DNA from: Batrachochytrium dendrobatidis JAM81
Lineage: Eukaryota > Chytridiomycota > Chytridiomycetes > Rhizophydiales
Assembly (NCBI RefSeq): GCF_000203795.2
Contig: NW_006281100.1
Coordinates: 1,509,099 to 1,573,098 of the forward strand
DNA: 64,000 nucleotides
Direction: 5' to 3'
The position numbers were made by a program, and so were the translations under genes. Position 1 is the stretch's first letter, and every line of letters starts with the position of its first letter. Positions 44,883 through 55,735 of this stretch are shown here, in pieces. The notes under the pieces were generated by a model that made no database searches, had not been told where the DNA came from, and was given only the letters and a program-made list of their open reading frames with translations.

Positions 44883-46790
44883 ATGTATAGTTTTTATATT
44901 CTACCATCATATATGGTCAATTTAGCTTCGACAATTCTTCGATGGTCGCTAGGAATTGTTTTTTGGGGAGTCATTTCATTTTTTGCAAGACGATGCGGCC
45001 TTATTCGCTTCTCTGCTCTACTTCAAGTAAAGCCCACCATGGCTCTCTGGGGATTATTTCGTGTCGAGGATGCAATAGGCTGGCATGACTCGGCAAGATC
45101 CCGATACTTTACTTTTCCGTTAATTTTGCTGCTCTTTGGACTTTTTTTAGTCTCGCAAGTATCCGAAGTGTTTTTGCTGGCATTTGTTTCGAGAGGACAG
45201 GGATTTGCTCCCAGTAATTTGACACCAAGTTTGACTCATTCAATCGCTTCGATTGGGATAAATTTGACATACTACGATTTTGGTGGACTGGCAGAATATT
45301 TACCCTGTAATGACACGACAAACTGGTGGGATACAGATTACAGATTGATGGTGGCTTCACTTGCAGGCATTCCCAAATCGCCTGTATCCATTCCATCTGC
45401 TAATATCCAAATCAAATCCACCAACACCTTGCAAACATCGTTTCTCGACGTGCCTCTCCAAGAATCTGATATTAGTAGCATGGCAAACTCAATTCTTACT
45501 ACCACAGAGCTCATGACTTCAATTCCATTGAGTTTAAATATTGCTGATCCAATTTACACAAATGCTAGAATATTTTTCCCTGTAACGGATGCTGTTGGAC
45601 ATATAGTATACAATCGATCGCATGTGATGCAACAAATCATCTGGCCAGATGAACCACCTTTGGGAATGTACTGGCAAGCAGAGGTTCAGCTCACATTGAA
45701 TTCAGGGTATACGTTACATCCACAAACAGGAATGAAAGGATATCCCGAAATGAACATGACATGGTTAGATGCGATTTTTCCATTTGCAACACAACTTCCA
45801 GCCAACCAAAGTATTCAGGTGGATCAGGGATCAACAAATGTTTTTGCTTTTGGAGATTACATGTGTTTAACGGGAAACACTGCTGCTGGAGATTCAGCTG
45901 GAATAGTGATTATGCCTCGTGTGATGGATCGTGTTTTAGGCACCACATCCGGATTACAGTATATTGTGATCAACTCCAATGGAACTTCTGTGGCTTATCC
46001 ACATCTATATTTATCTCAATCTGTCGTATTAAACCAAGTCATGCGATGTCGAGCATATGCTAACCCCACACTTGGATCTCCATTCAGATGGTGGTTGGCG
46101 TCATGTACAGAAACATCTACAGAATGCGGCACTCCAATCTTTCAAGGCACGATTGATCCAGTTCAACTCCAACCTGTCGGGATCATGGATTTTCAAACTA
46201 CAGTCATCAACACACGACAGTGTGATACGGCTTGCTTGGAGCGTAATACGCCAACCATTTCTAAACAGCCGCAATATACACTGCCATCCACATTAAACAC
46301 GATTCTAGTCTCTTTTTACATTCCGTATGAATCCACTGTCGCGTGGGTAGCTCAATCCAATGTATTACATTTTGAAAGCAGTCAATGCTTTCCTGGCGTA
46401 TGCACTCAGAGCGGGTTATGTTCCGGTTGGCTATTTCCCTTATGGTTACTGGCCTCAATCCTGGGTGTTGTGGTGGCGGCTGCATTGATACTGGCATGGG
46501 TGGAAGATTTATCAAGAGTAGTTCTGCATGGGTTTTTGCAGACTACTGGAGCATACGGGTACGGATTGCATGAAGGGAAAGGAGTCTTTCGATCCGATAC
46601 ATTGTGCTATTTGCATACAATGCATCGAGAGGCTTTTGTTGGGGTTAGATCGTGGGATACTCTTTATGAACAATCGCGGTTTATGGCAGATCCAAATGAG
46701 CGCATGGTTCGAGGTAGAGAAACAGTTAAAGTGTCGAGTTTAGGCGCTGGTCGTAAACTTGCTAAACTCAAAAACTTGCATTTGGAGTAA
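44883..46790 (+). CDS. membrane glycoprotein, divergent-pair member 2
   Basis: A single exon of 635 aa starting MYSFYILPSYMVNLAS. It has the same plan as the gene at 42451: hydrophobic N-terminus, FFARRCGLIRF, a second helix (FPLILLLFGLFLVSQVSEV), a long Asn-glycosylatable ectodomain (SIGINLTYYDF, WWDTDYRLMVAS), the Cys-rich segment FPGVCTQSGLCSGWLFPLW, a helix (ASILGVVVAAALILAWV) and a tail (LHGFLQTTGAYGYGL). It lacks the long basic loop of member 1. An unrecognised family; presumably an old inverted duplication, since overall identity looks low. There are no introns in either gene, unlike most neighbours. Confidence 0.8.
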   Translation: MYSFYILPSYMVNLASTILRWSLGIVFWGVISFFARRCGLIRFSALLQVKPTMALWGLFRVEDAIGWHDSARSRYFTFPLILLLFGLFLVSQVSEVFLLAFVSRGQGFAPSNLTPSLTHSIASIGINLTYYDFGGLAEYLPCNDTTNWWDTDYRLMVASLAGIPKSPVSIPSANIQIKSTNTLQTSFLDVPLQESDISSMANSILTTTELMTSIPLSLNIADPIYTNARIFFPVTDAVGHIVYNRSHVMQQIIWPDEPPLGMYWQAEVQLTLNSGYTLHPQTGMKGYPEMNMTWLDAIFPFATQLPANQSIQVDQGSTNVFAFGDYMCLTGNTAAGDSAGIVIMPRVMDRVLGTTSGLQYIVINSNGTSVAYPHLYLSQSVVLNQVMRCRAYANPTLGSPFRWWLASCTETSTECGTPIFQGTIDPVQLQPVGIMDFQTTVINTRQCDTACLERNTPTISKQPQYTLPSTLNTILVSFYIPYESTVAWVAQSNVLHFESSQCFPGVCTQSGLCSGWLFPLWLLASILGVVVAAALILAWVEDLSRVVLHGFLQTTGAYGYGLHEGKGVFRSDTLCYLHTMHREAFVGVRSWDTLYEQSRFMADPNERMVRGRETVKVSSLGAGRKLAKLKNLHLE

Positions 46791-47084
46791 ATCTCTACGT
46801 GTCAATGTACAATCTCATCAAAAGCTATATTAGAAAATTGGTAGTCAGTGTAGACAAATGTCAAGTCTATAGAGTCGAGTTTAGTCTCGACTGCTTTCGT
46901 GCAGCCATTACGATCCCATTAAAGGCTAAATAAAGTAGTGGCATATAGTCTATAATCGCATTCCAGTTGTATTAAATAATATTAAATAGATTCCATCGTA
47001 TAATCGGACCAAGCATACCATATTGATTTATTCTGGAAAAGTCTACAACTTATCAAAATAGATAAACCCATGCTTAAAAATAGT
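46791..47084. other. convergent intergenic spacer
   Basis: This 294-bp gap lies between two 3' ends. It is AT-rich, with no repeat recognised. Confidence 0.35.
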
Positions 47085-50000
47085 TTAGATAGTTATAGAC
47101 GAACCCAACCATGACCCAAAGATACGTGTCATGGTTGTTGCACTCCATTTACGAAATTCGGGTTCAATAGTTTCTGGAACACCATAAGTATGATGTATAC
47201 CAGAGCCTGGTCCATCACGAAGGGTGCGCAACACACATTGCTCAAAGTTTTCACCAAGACTCTCTGTTAAATATTTTTTAACTGCCCGCTTCATCTCCAC
47301 TCTTTTGTTTTTGGGAAGAGTGTTGTAGATTGGCACCATGGATTTAAGTACGCTAAAAACAAATTTACAGTGGTAAAAGTTAGTAAACGTGAGCTAATAG
47401 ATTGCTAAAATGGTATTGAATAGTCAGTTACTCAACTGATTGTATCGAGAGATACGGAGACTCTTGCCATCAATATGCACGATTTGAGGGATATTATTAT
47501 TGACCATACTTGATGCTTCGCTGTAATTTGGACTGCACAGATCAGGTGTATTGGTGGATAAAACACGGCGTGATACAGGTGTCAAAGCCCCTTGGTCAAC
47601 AGTTTTCTTTTGATCATCCTGCGTCTTTGATGATGCATGTTTATCCTTCATTTTAAATGCAGAGAAGCCAGCATCAGTTAAAGTAGCAGCCGTATCTGAA
47701 TTGGATTGTGTGTATTCGCCTTTCGATTCAACACTTGGACTTGCTTCAAGCTTGAGCTGGATCAAGTCGGCTGATTGACTCTTTATATTTTTTCTGAGTG
47801 ATCCTGCTACAGGAGTATTGAGAAGGGTGTCATTGGAGCGAGGTTGAGTAGATGGCACACTTTTTTCGCGACGCATGGACCTTCTAGGTTGCGACAATGT
47901 CTTGGCTGATGAAAAAAGCATCTCACTTTTAATTGGTTTGGTGTCATCGCCGCTACTATGATTTGTGAATGTGTAATCATCAGTCGGACCACTTTTTATG
48001 AATGCAGAGCTGACGTTATCTGATGGTAGAGCATAATCTTGACTAGATGCATCATTCGTTGCAGAAGAATCCAACTCCAAGATTTTGGCATACTTTGAAG
48101 AGGGTGCGGATTTCGATTCAGCGGCACGACGCTTTGCAAGTGTAGTTTTACTAATACTTGGTTTAGTAGGTGTGAATACTAGAGATGCAGTAGTGGGTGT
48201 GTGAGAAGAAGTACTTGGTGCCGCACCATTAGCAGATTTCTCGGGAGTTTCTGTATTTTCATCAACCTGGGCAGGCATAGTTTTGATTAAACCAAAAGTG
48301 TTGCTGGTAATTGAAGCGCTAATAGTGCTGCTAAGTTCTCCGGTATAACAGCCAGTCGATTTTAGCCAGTGGGAAAATCTATTAATGCAATGTCTTGGGA
48401 TAAAGTGTCCACATTTTAAGATTTCGGCACTTTCTTTGTCAGTTTTGAGGTTTGAAATAAACTCTTGTGCTGCATGAATGATGCGTGTGATGGCCAAGGG
48501 CGGTACATTATTGATCCCATCAAATAAGTTGCCCCTGACTCTTTCCAGAGTACTCCTCCATATCACCATGTTGTGTTGGAATGCAAGCGCTTTCTGCTCA
48601 TGAGTAGGAGTAGGCCATGCACGGTATATAGGAAGAATAACACTGTCTTTTTTAGCGGGAGTAAAGACCTCGGTCTTTTTACGAACAAAAGCCGACTCGA
48701 ATTCAGTCAAGAATTGAACTTGTATTTCAGGTGGAATTCCCTGGTATGTGAATTTTTGTGATCCAAACAAGCTCTTGACCATGACATTGCCTAGATGATT
48801 CCGATTGGAAAAAAGTGTTGAAAACTCGGCCCAAGCATTGTCCTTGGCAATAAACTGGGGATATTTTTGTCGAATGATATCGACCCATGCACACCAGCAA
48901 TCTGTCGCAGAGTTACTCAAAGTGTTGGATTCCTCTTCACATTCCATTTGGTCATTCTGTATAGTGGATTCATCCAAACCATCGGCTTTTACATTGCTCA
49001 CAAATTTGATTGCTTCCGTACCTGCTGCTTTGGCATCAAATATATCATTGTCTTTGGCTTCTATAGTGTGTTTTGTCTCGACGGCAGTTTCCACCTGGTC
49101 AACGCTTCCGTCTTCAATCGTATCGCTTGTTTCATTGAAAAACAGTTTAGTATCGATTGCTTTTGCCGGTGTTGCTGGCAAACCAGATTGGTTTTCGATA
49201 CTTTTTTTTGATTTTGATTTACGATTATTCTCCAACAACCCATTATCGAGCAGGTTGTTAAACCAAATCAAAAATGCAGGGAGCATAATTTCTGGAATAG
49301 CGGGCTCACTTCGATTACTTTTATCAAATACGATACACAACGCTGTGTTTTTGGAACCGATGATACTTGTTAAAAAATCACGAATTGCACTGCGGATGAC
49401 ATCGCGAGTTGACGGCCGCATGTGAGATAAAGATCCAGGATGCGATTTGCGAATGACAGTTGTCCAGCTGATGAGTTTATTTTCAGAAGCATCAAGACAA
49501 AAGTCGTTATCAGAAGACTGCGCTGGCGATGTGTTTACTACAGGTGCAATAGAGGATGGCTCATCTGCAGTTGGTATTGTGTTTTCAAGATCAGTATTTT
49601 CAATAGGTTCTTTTTCAACGTTTTCAACAGGCATATCCGATTCGATGGAAGCATTAGTCAGGGGTTTAGAATCATTCAAGGACTTTGAATTAGTCACATC
49701 AGATACAATCTCCTTATCAATGCCTTGAGTGATGGGCAAAGCATCCAATACAGGGCTTGTATGATTATCATTTAAATCATGATCTATGGGTTCCACTTCA
49801 GGGTGTTCAACCACCTTATTAGAAGACTCGATTAAAGTTTCTGTTTCAGGTTTTTGAATTTGGACCAATTTTTCAACAATGGGCTCTTCTAAAGGCAATT
49901 TAGACTGAACGGGAGTTTCCTCAATAACTGGTTCGATAGTAAGAGGTGGATCTAGGACAGCTGTAGAATGTTCCAAGTGATCGATTGATGGACTAGCAGC

Positions 50001-50954
50001 AACTGTGTTGCTCTCCAGAGCAGCTGTAGTTACAGTAGGACAATCTGTAGAGATGAGTTGTGTTGTGGTTTCCTGAACATCTTCCATGGAATTGTTTTCC
50101 AATTGCTCAGTCTCGACTACAGCTGGAGGAGTGTCATGAGTCGCTTGAACCGACTCAGTAGATATGGGTGTACTTTCATGCTGAATTGAAACTCCCGAGT
50201 CAGTAACTGTTTTTAAAAGTTGAGCAGTAGGCAACACAGGTTTCAGATTGGTTGGCGCAAGACTAGTAACAGATTCAACCCCGAATGTTTCAGCTGGAAC
50301 CGTATCAGAGGCCTTGGTATAAGCTGGAGCGTTAGACTCTGTCGGAATTCCTTCTGATTGAACTATATGAGGTTCTGAAGTAGAACCAACATCATTTGGA
50401 ACGCTAGACTGATGAATTGGGGTAGCAGCTGGTTCAAAGGTAGGAAGCTCTCTATAATCACGATTGGTATTAGTTGGCGGATAAGAAGTCCTGGATGAAG
50501 TAAAAGGATGGTTTAAAGTTTTAGAAAGACAAGGAGTAGCTGAATTGGAGTTGGAATACGATGGGTTATAGTTTGCAGGAGGAGCAGACTGATTCCAAGG
50601 AGCAGTTTGTGGAATAACATGAACATCAGCTGGGCCAGCAGCGCCAACTGGAGTAAATGGATTCGGCGGTTTTTGACCATAATATGAGTAATTATACAGC
50701 TGATGAGTCTGTATACGATTTTCAGTATTAGAGACTGTAGGCGAAGGACGGTATGTATGATGCGGATTGTTATTGATATGCTCTGTTGTTGCAGACGACG
50801 AGTGAGGAGTGCTCGAGTAAGAACGCAGTCGGGATTCCAAATAAGCAATATGGTTTGACTGACTGGCAAGCTGTTTTTCATATTGAGAAATGATGATATT
50901 GTCCTTTCGACAGATATCTTGCAAGAGTGCAATACGATCCAACAGTTGATCCAT
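47085..50954 (-). CDS. unrecognised protein with coiled coil and four related modules
   Basis: Two minus-strand exons, 50954-47437 and 47352-47085, give 1,261 aa. The donor at 47436 (GTTGAG) is preferred because it keeps the conserved-looking C-terminal module in frame; using GTAACT at 47431 would end in a stop soon after. The N-terminus is a coiled coil (MDQLLDRIALLQDICRKD, then QYEKQLASQ). A long Ser/Thr/Glu-rich disordered region follows. Four modules of about 75 residues occur near 495-571, 685-755, 795-866 and 1172-1261. Each has a helical start and ends in a pattern like (I/V)P-x5-F-x2-(W/F): AIPEIMLPAFLIWF, GIPPEIQVQFLTEF, FIPRHCINRFSHWL and GVPETIEPEFRKWS. I know no named family; a scaffold or chromatin role is only a guess. 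Confidence 0.75.
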
Positions 50955-51160
50955 CAGACTCTACAATTGTACTTTTATAGAAAAATGCTAAATAAAAAAA
51001 TCAGAATGCACGAAAATCAGTTTCATGAAAATAATTTCTACCGAATTTGCTAATAATTGTTTTTCAAGCTCGGCAAAATTGGCTGCTTCTGTGCTTGTTC
51101 TGCATAAAAACTAAAGATTTACATCATAGTTTCAGTCAATTTACATTAAAATAGTCGAGT

Positions 51161-51190
51161 CATTGTACAATGCATGGCCATGTAAAAAAG
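51161..51190 (-). repeat. second dispersed motif, copy 3
   Basis: CATTGTACAATGCATGGCCA followed by TGTAAAAAAG matches 54205-54234 and, in part, 63699-63724. It lies 71 bp from a terminal-motif copy. Confidence 0.5.
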
Positions 51191-51260
51191 TGATTGATTC
51201 CAGTTCAAAACTAGTTTATTCCAAAGTCAGTCACCAGGATGAGTACAGAACTGTTTTATT

Positions 51261-51280
51261 TTACGTGAATACGGCTGTAA
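51261..51280 (-). repeat. dispersed-repeat terminal motif
   Basis: TTACGTGAATACGGCTGTAA is identical to the complement of the family consensus. Confidence 0.65.
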
Positions 51281-51416
51281 TGAACCATCTCACACAGAAG
51301 GGGGTATTGATGGGAGAAAATCAAAGTATGTAGATATTCAAAAGATATTGGCTTGGTGCTGTAATATACATCAAGAAACCACCAAAGCAAAAACCTCTGT
51401 TCAGTTAATCCGTTGA

Positions 51417-53329
51417 TCATATATGCAATTCTGAAAGTAAAGGTAGCGAATCTAACATAAATGTGGTGTTTGAGATATCTACAGTGATATTCATGGCCGA
51501 GCTTTCAGCAGTTGATACACGGTCCAAAGATATTGTGTCTAATTCGGTCTCGGCTTTGGATTGTGATGATAAAGGCTTATCCTGTGATGGGTCTGATTCA
51601 AACTCCCCAAGACGAAATGGCCCAATCGAAACCACACCACGGCACAAATGGCATAGTGTATCGGCATCGTAAATATTCGGATGAAGAACAAACTCTTCTT
51701 GGCGAGAACGCTTTTCAAAAAGATGATCCAGTATCAAATCAAGTTCAGCATCTACTAAATCCATGTCAATTGATTCTGGAATGAAATGACCTTGTCGAGC
51801 TTGGTTAAAGTTGTCCATCTCTGATGGCTCAGTGTTCATATCAGTGGCCTCGGAAGAATCGGAGCTCAATGACGCAACTGAGAGTCGAGACTCGACAACT
51901 TTGTTTGGTGATACAGTTTGATCAATTACTTCATCGTCCGCTACAATTGTTGACAGCGAAGATGACCTAACAGGGGAACGCAAAACGGGTGAGCACAAAA
52001 CATCGTCTTGATCTGATTCGATATTTTCATCATGTTCAATGTCACTCAAGGATTGGCTTTCAGTGAGTGAATCTTGTTTTATGTCGCAGTCCGAGTACAA
52101 GCTCATTTGATATTCTTCCATATTGCCTTTTGTATCCTGATTGGAGCAACTGGGTTGAGTAGTTTGTGTGGCAGCAGTAGCACTTCCAGAGCACATTACC
52201 ATCTCACTATAACGATAAATGAATCGTTCTTGAATAAAGTTGCGGCGAAAGACAGATTGGTCCCAAAGCCTAAATGGCTCAGTGTACCAGTCTTCAGGGT
52301 TGAACTGCATTGACTGCGGACGTTCATAACGGAGCCAATCGATAGCTTCTTGGGGTGTTAAGCCGTATTTCTCCAGCAAGTAGATGGCAAGAAACACACC
52401 AGTGCGACCCACACCAGCCTGACAATGCACAACAACCTTCTTTCCGCGCGAGATATAGTCTCGCGCATGATTGAGAAAAGTCTGCAACTGTTCGTAGGAT
52501 GGAACACAGCCATCATGAACAGGAATAAACAGCGAGTCGAGACCATGGTGGGGCTTTACATCACTAAGCAGATTTAAATCGCACTCGATAGAGCTGCTGA
52601 ATGTACCTGTGAAAATCGAGAATTGAGGGGATTCAACAAATAGTCCATACATGGAGATGGGGTCACGGGCCAACGGCAACAAAATAGATTCGCATCAACA
52701 CCAGTTTCAAGAATAAGCCATGCGGAGGCGTGACGATAATATCATGCAAAACACCAGGAGCACATTACAGAAGCCAAAACGCATGCACAGGTATTGTAAG
52801 GCAGTAAAACATTGAATGCAAGTGGAAAGTTAGCGATGCACAAAATAGAAGCGGCTGTTATGGGATAAACAATCTATGCAAACATCACCACATGGCCAAA
52901 CAATAACGTACAGTCAGCACATCCAATGGCGCAATCATCTGGACCGGTCTCGGAAATTCGACCAATATAGTCCTCGGTAACATTTACAATCAAGCCAACA
53001 CCAGCCTGAGCTAAAGCAGGGTAGTGATTGCGTTCAGTAGGAGCACTCATACCACCCATCATGCCATCGTCAATCCAAGAAAAATGCCATGGTAGATCCT
53101 TGTCTTGTGGATACATCCAACTGGGTCTGCCCTGCTTTGTAGGCATTTTCCGTTTAACTGGAACAGTAGAGTGAATGGCTTCAGACTTGGCTTTAGTCAT
53201 TGAAGCATGGCAATGATTAGAGTCTGCGGACAGAGCATCATTCAAAGAATCGGTATGGTGAGTGCTAGGGTTCAAGCGTTTAGAAGCAAGTTCAGTAATA
53301 GGACAGATGGCCGCAAGACTAGATGCCAT
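51417..53329 (-). CDS. dual-specificity protein phosphatase with long C-terminal tail
   Basis: Exons 53329-52912 and 52606-51417 on the minus strand give 535 aa. The catalytic domain resembles DUSP23-type atypical dual-specificity phosphatases: PWHFSWIDDGMMGGMSAP, then LAQAGVGLIVNVTED, LFIPVHDGCVPSYEQL with the general-acid Asp region, and the P-loop VVHCQAGVGRTGVFLAIYLL with nucleophile Cys and Arg near residue 199. RYERPQSMQ closes the domain. It should hydrolyse phosphotyrosine or phosphoserine/threonine; the substrate is unknown. Residues from about 290 on form an acidic Ser-rich tail, unlike the compact mammalian enzyme. The 305-nt intron is longer than average; the acceptor CAG at 52607-52609 was chosen because it keeps the frame. 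Confidence 0.88.
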
Positions 53330-53928
53330 TATTTTGAGTAGTAAGAGTGGTGAATATGCGAAAAGTTAATTACAAAGGATTACAGAAGCCTATAACAGCA
53401 ATATCAACGAATGAATGAAAAGTTGAAGCGATGCGCCTCATTCTTTTAACTTGATACTATTTGTTATCTTTATTGCTATGGCAACCAAAATATTGTTTTA
53501 TCGGCCACTTTCTGATTGTACGCTCGATTGCTCAGTGGCGGTGGCTGCTACCCGACAGCAGATCTGAAAGTCTATCAGGTTGCTTTTTACGCAAATACAA
53601 GCTTATTTGTACGCTTGATAGATAGCCACTTGGATTGTTTTTGTTCTTATAACTCCATGTTTTATTGGGTCAATAAGCTTTTCAAAGTATCCCAGTGCAC
53701 CTTGCACTGACTAGAGTGTTCACCCTGATTTTGTCTTGTAATCTCTTGTATCTCTTACAAGCTAAAGTTTCTACGCTATGCATGAGTTGTAGCTATTTAT
53801 GCGATAAACTGATTAAATCAAGCAGGGTATGGCTTTCTTGATTGGAATCAGCCCCATTGGTGTTCAAATGCGTCTCCAATATACATCAAACATTTTGATT
53901 CAATCTAGCAATGTATATTTAAGCTTAT

Positions 53929-54062
53929 TCATCGCTGTATTCACGTAAATGCAGCACTAAATAAGAGTCCGTGTATAATAAATAGTCATGGAATGGTTGG
54001 GTTTACTCAACATTGTGTCCTAAACTCTTTCATTGGCTGGCTTTTTCCTAGTTATTGGTCTG
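53929..54062 (+). repeat. dispersed MITE-like repeat copy (left end and body)
   Basis: The terminal motif TCATCGCTGTATTCACGTAA (53929-53948) is followed by GAGTCCGTGTATAATAAATA, GTCATGGAATGG, CTCAACATTGTGT and CATTGGCTGGC, the same order as at 4924-5045 and the complement of 9540-9700. Confidence 0.65.
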
Positions 54063-54204
54063 TATAGTTGCATTCCTGAGATGCACCGCCTTTGGTTTTC
54101 AAGCTCAAGATACAGCACATGAGTTTGCAGTGTTTAATCGACAACATCAAAACAATCGAGTCCAATATCTAGGTTGCAACATATGAATCTGGGTCCATTT
54201 TTTT

Positions 54205-54234
54205 GATCGTATAATGCATGGCTATGTAAAAAAG
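54205..54234 (-). repeat. second dispersed motif, copy 4
   Basis: GATCGTATAATGCATGGCTA followed by TGTAAAAAAG is nearly the same as 51161-51190. Confidence 0.5.
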
Positions 54235-54668
54235 AAAAGTTCAAAAAGACGGTTTGAATTCAACTTCATTACATAATGAAGTTGTCGAGGTTGATTAAGA
54301 GAACTACAGATACTGGTACTTTTAGACAATGGCGTTGAAAGAACATCTCCTAATTCATTTGATTCTGGACAGCATATCATTCCACACTGCTACACATTTG
54401 CTCACTAAAATGGCTTGCCGATTTCCAACAGCCATGTCGCGGGGCCTAAAGCTTCATTACACAGCTCCATACTGCACATTCCTAGACCCTGTTGGAAATT
54501 GTTATAGCATAATAAAAATGATTTTATGCGGTGTGATTCCAGATACAGAAGAATTGAGAATGTCAAATGAATAAGCAGTGAATTTCCAATAAGAAAGCGC
54601 AATAAATATTTGACCATTTTTTATTTCCAAGCAAAATCACTGCAAGATAAATACAAAAGTGATCCATT

Positions 54669-54688
54669 TTACGTGAATACGGCTGTAA
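54669..54688 (-). repeat. dispersed-repeat terminal motif
   Basis: TTACGTGAATACGGCTGTAA is identical to the copy at 51261. With the left end at 53929 it could bound a 760-bp element containing the second motif. Confidence 0.6.
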
Positions 54689-55735
54689 AATTGCTTCTAT
54701 CCAACTTTATTGACATCTGAAATCACAAGCCGATATTCACTGTATCTGGTCAAGTGTATAGTGGAGCTCACCTAATCTTATAGTTAGAATAATGTATGTA
54801 TCCTAGTCTCCTTGTATTTGATTGTAGCACAGTTTCCTAGTCAACGCCTCAAAAACCATCATGGTGTTTTGCTCAAGATAGAGTTATAATGATATAGCAG
54901 CAACTAGATTTATCACACTTAATACCAAGCAACTTTTTACTTACCAAGTGTATAATTTGTATTTGTTGATAATTCTCTAAATATGCAATTCTATGCCATT
55001 GGCACACGATGGCATTGCAATGGTATCGCTAATGGAATGTCTTGATTGTGACTGCTGTATCTGGTACAAATGGTCTTTTCCATATGATTATCTGATTTGA
55101 CTGGGACCTGTACGACAAAATCATATCCACGCTGAACAATCTGGACATTACATTTTAAACACATCTACCATATACAATTGTAATTTATTCCAATCTACTT
55201 GATGACTTGGCCAATAAAATTGCTTTGTATATGACGTTGCTCGTGTGTCGTGGCGCACCAACAATATGACCCCTGCGTGTATAACAACTCGCACTTGGAT
55301 ATGTAACCATGGTCTCAATATCTGGCTTATATCGCAACCTGCTGTGGGTTGGATGACATCCAAATCAATTCATGACAATTTATGGATGGCTCTATCACTG
55401 CGATGTTCATGATTATCGATTTGATTCTTGGAAATGCTCATCTGGTTGATGGATTTCGACGGACACGCTTATGTTACAAACTGATACTCCTGACTATTGA
55501 CATAGATTGCTGTGAGTGCTGTGTTGGACTGTTTTATTAACAATTGCTTGTTGCTTTCTGTCGAGTTTCTGGTGTATTTGTTGCTTTGCAACAATCCTGT
55601 CTTATATTATCCTGTTTGCATCAATCCGCTACTTTAATTCATTGTTTTTATTAATTGTATTAATCACTGCTGCTCATCTGTCTTCATATACCAGCTCTTT
55701 AATCACAGCACATAATCTGTCATTAGCATCTTTGC

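Larger units (their letters stand above)
50955..51416. other. intergenic region with repeat motifs
   Basis: The second dispersed motif occurs at 51161-51190 and a terminal motif at 51261-51280. The rest is the promoter of the four-module gene and the 3' end of the phosphatase gene. Confidence 0.4.
53330..55735. other. 2.4-kb gene-poor region with repeat remnants
   Basis: No ORF here has recognisable features (54329-54574 and 55516-55761 were examined). Repeat ends occur at 53929-53948 and 54669-54688, the second motif at 54205-54234, and a 24-bp perfect palindrome with a CA centre at 54261-54284. The final few hundred bases should be the chitin synthase promoter and 5' UTR. Confidence 0.5.

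Noticed and set aside
47353..47431. Donor GTAACT at 47431 in the four-module gene
   Set aside because: It would put the last exon in a frame with an early stop, while GTTGAG at 47436 keeps the fourth module intact. RNA data could still overturn this.
50513..50932. 139-codon ORF in another frame inside the four-module gene
   Set aside because: It is a shadow in low-complexity coding sequence with no independent features.
54329..54574. 81-codon plus-strand ORF
   Set aside because: It lies in a repeat-rich region, has no recognisable motif, and its composition is like the surrounding non-coding DNA.
53330..55735. tRNA or other structured RNA genes in the long gap
   Set aside because: No A-box/B-box pair or cloverleaf could be recognised by eye; a tRNAscan or Infernal run would be decisive.
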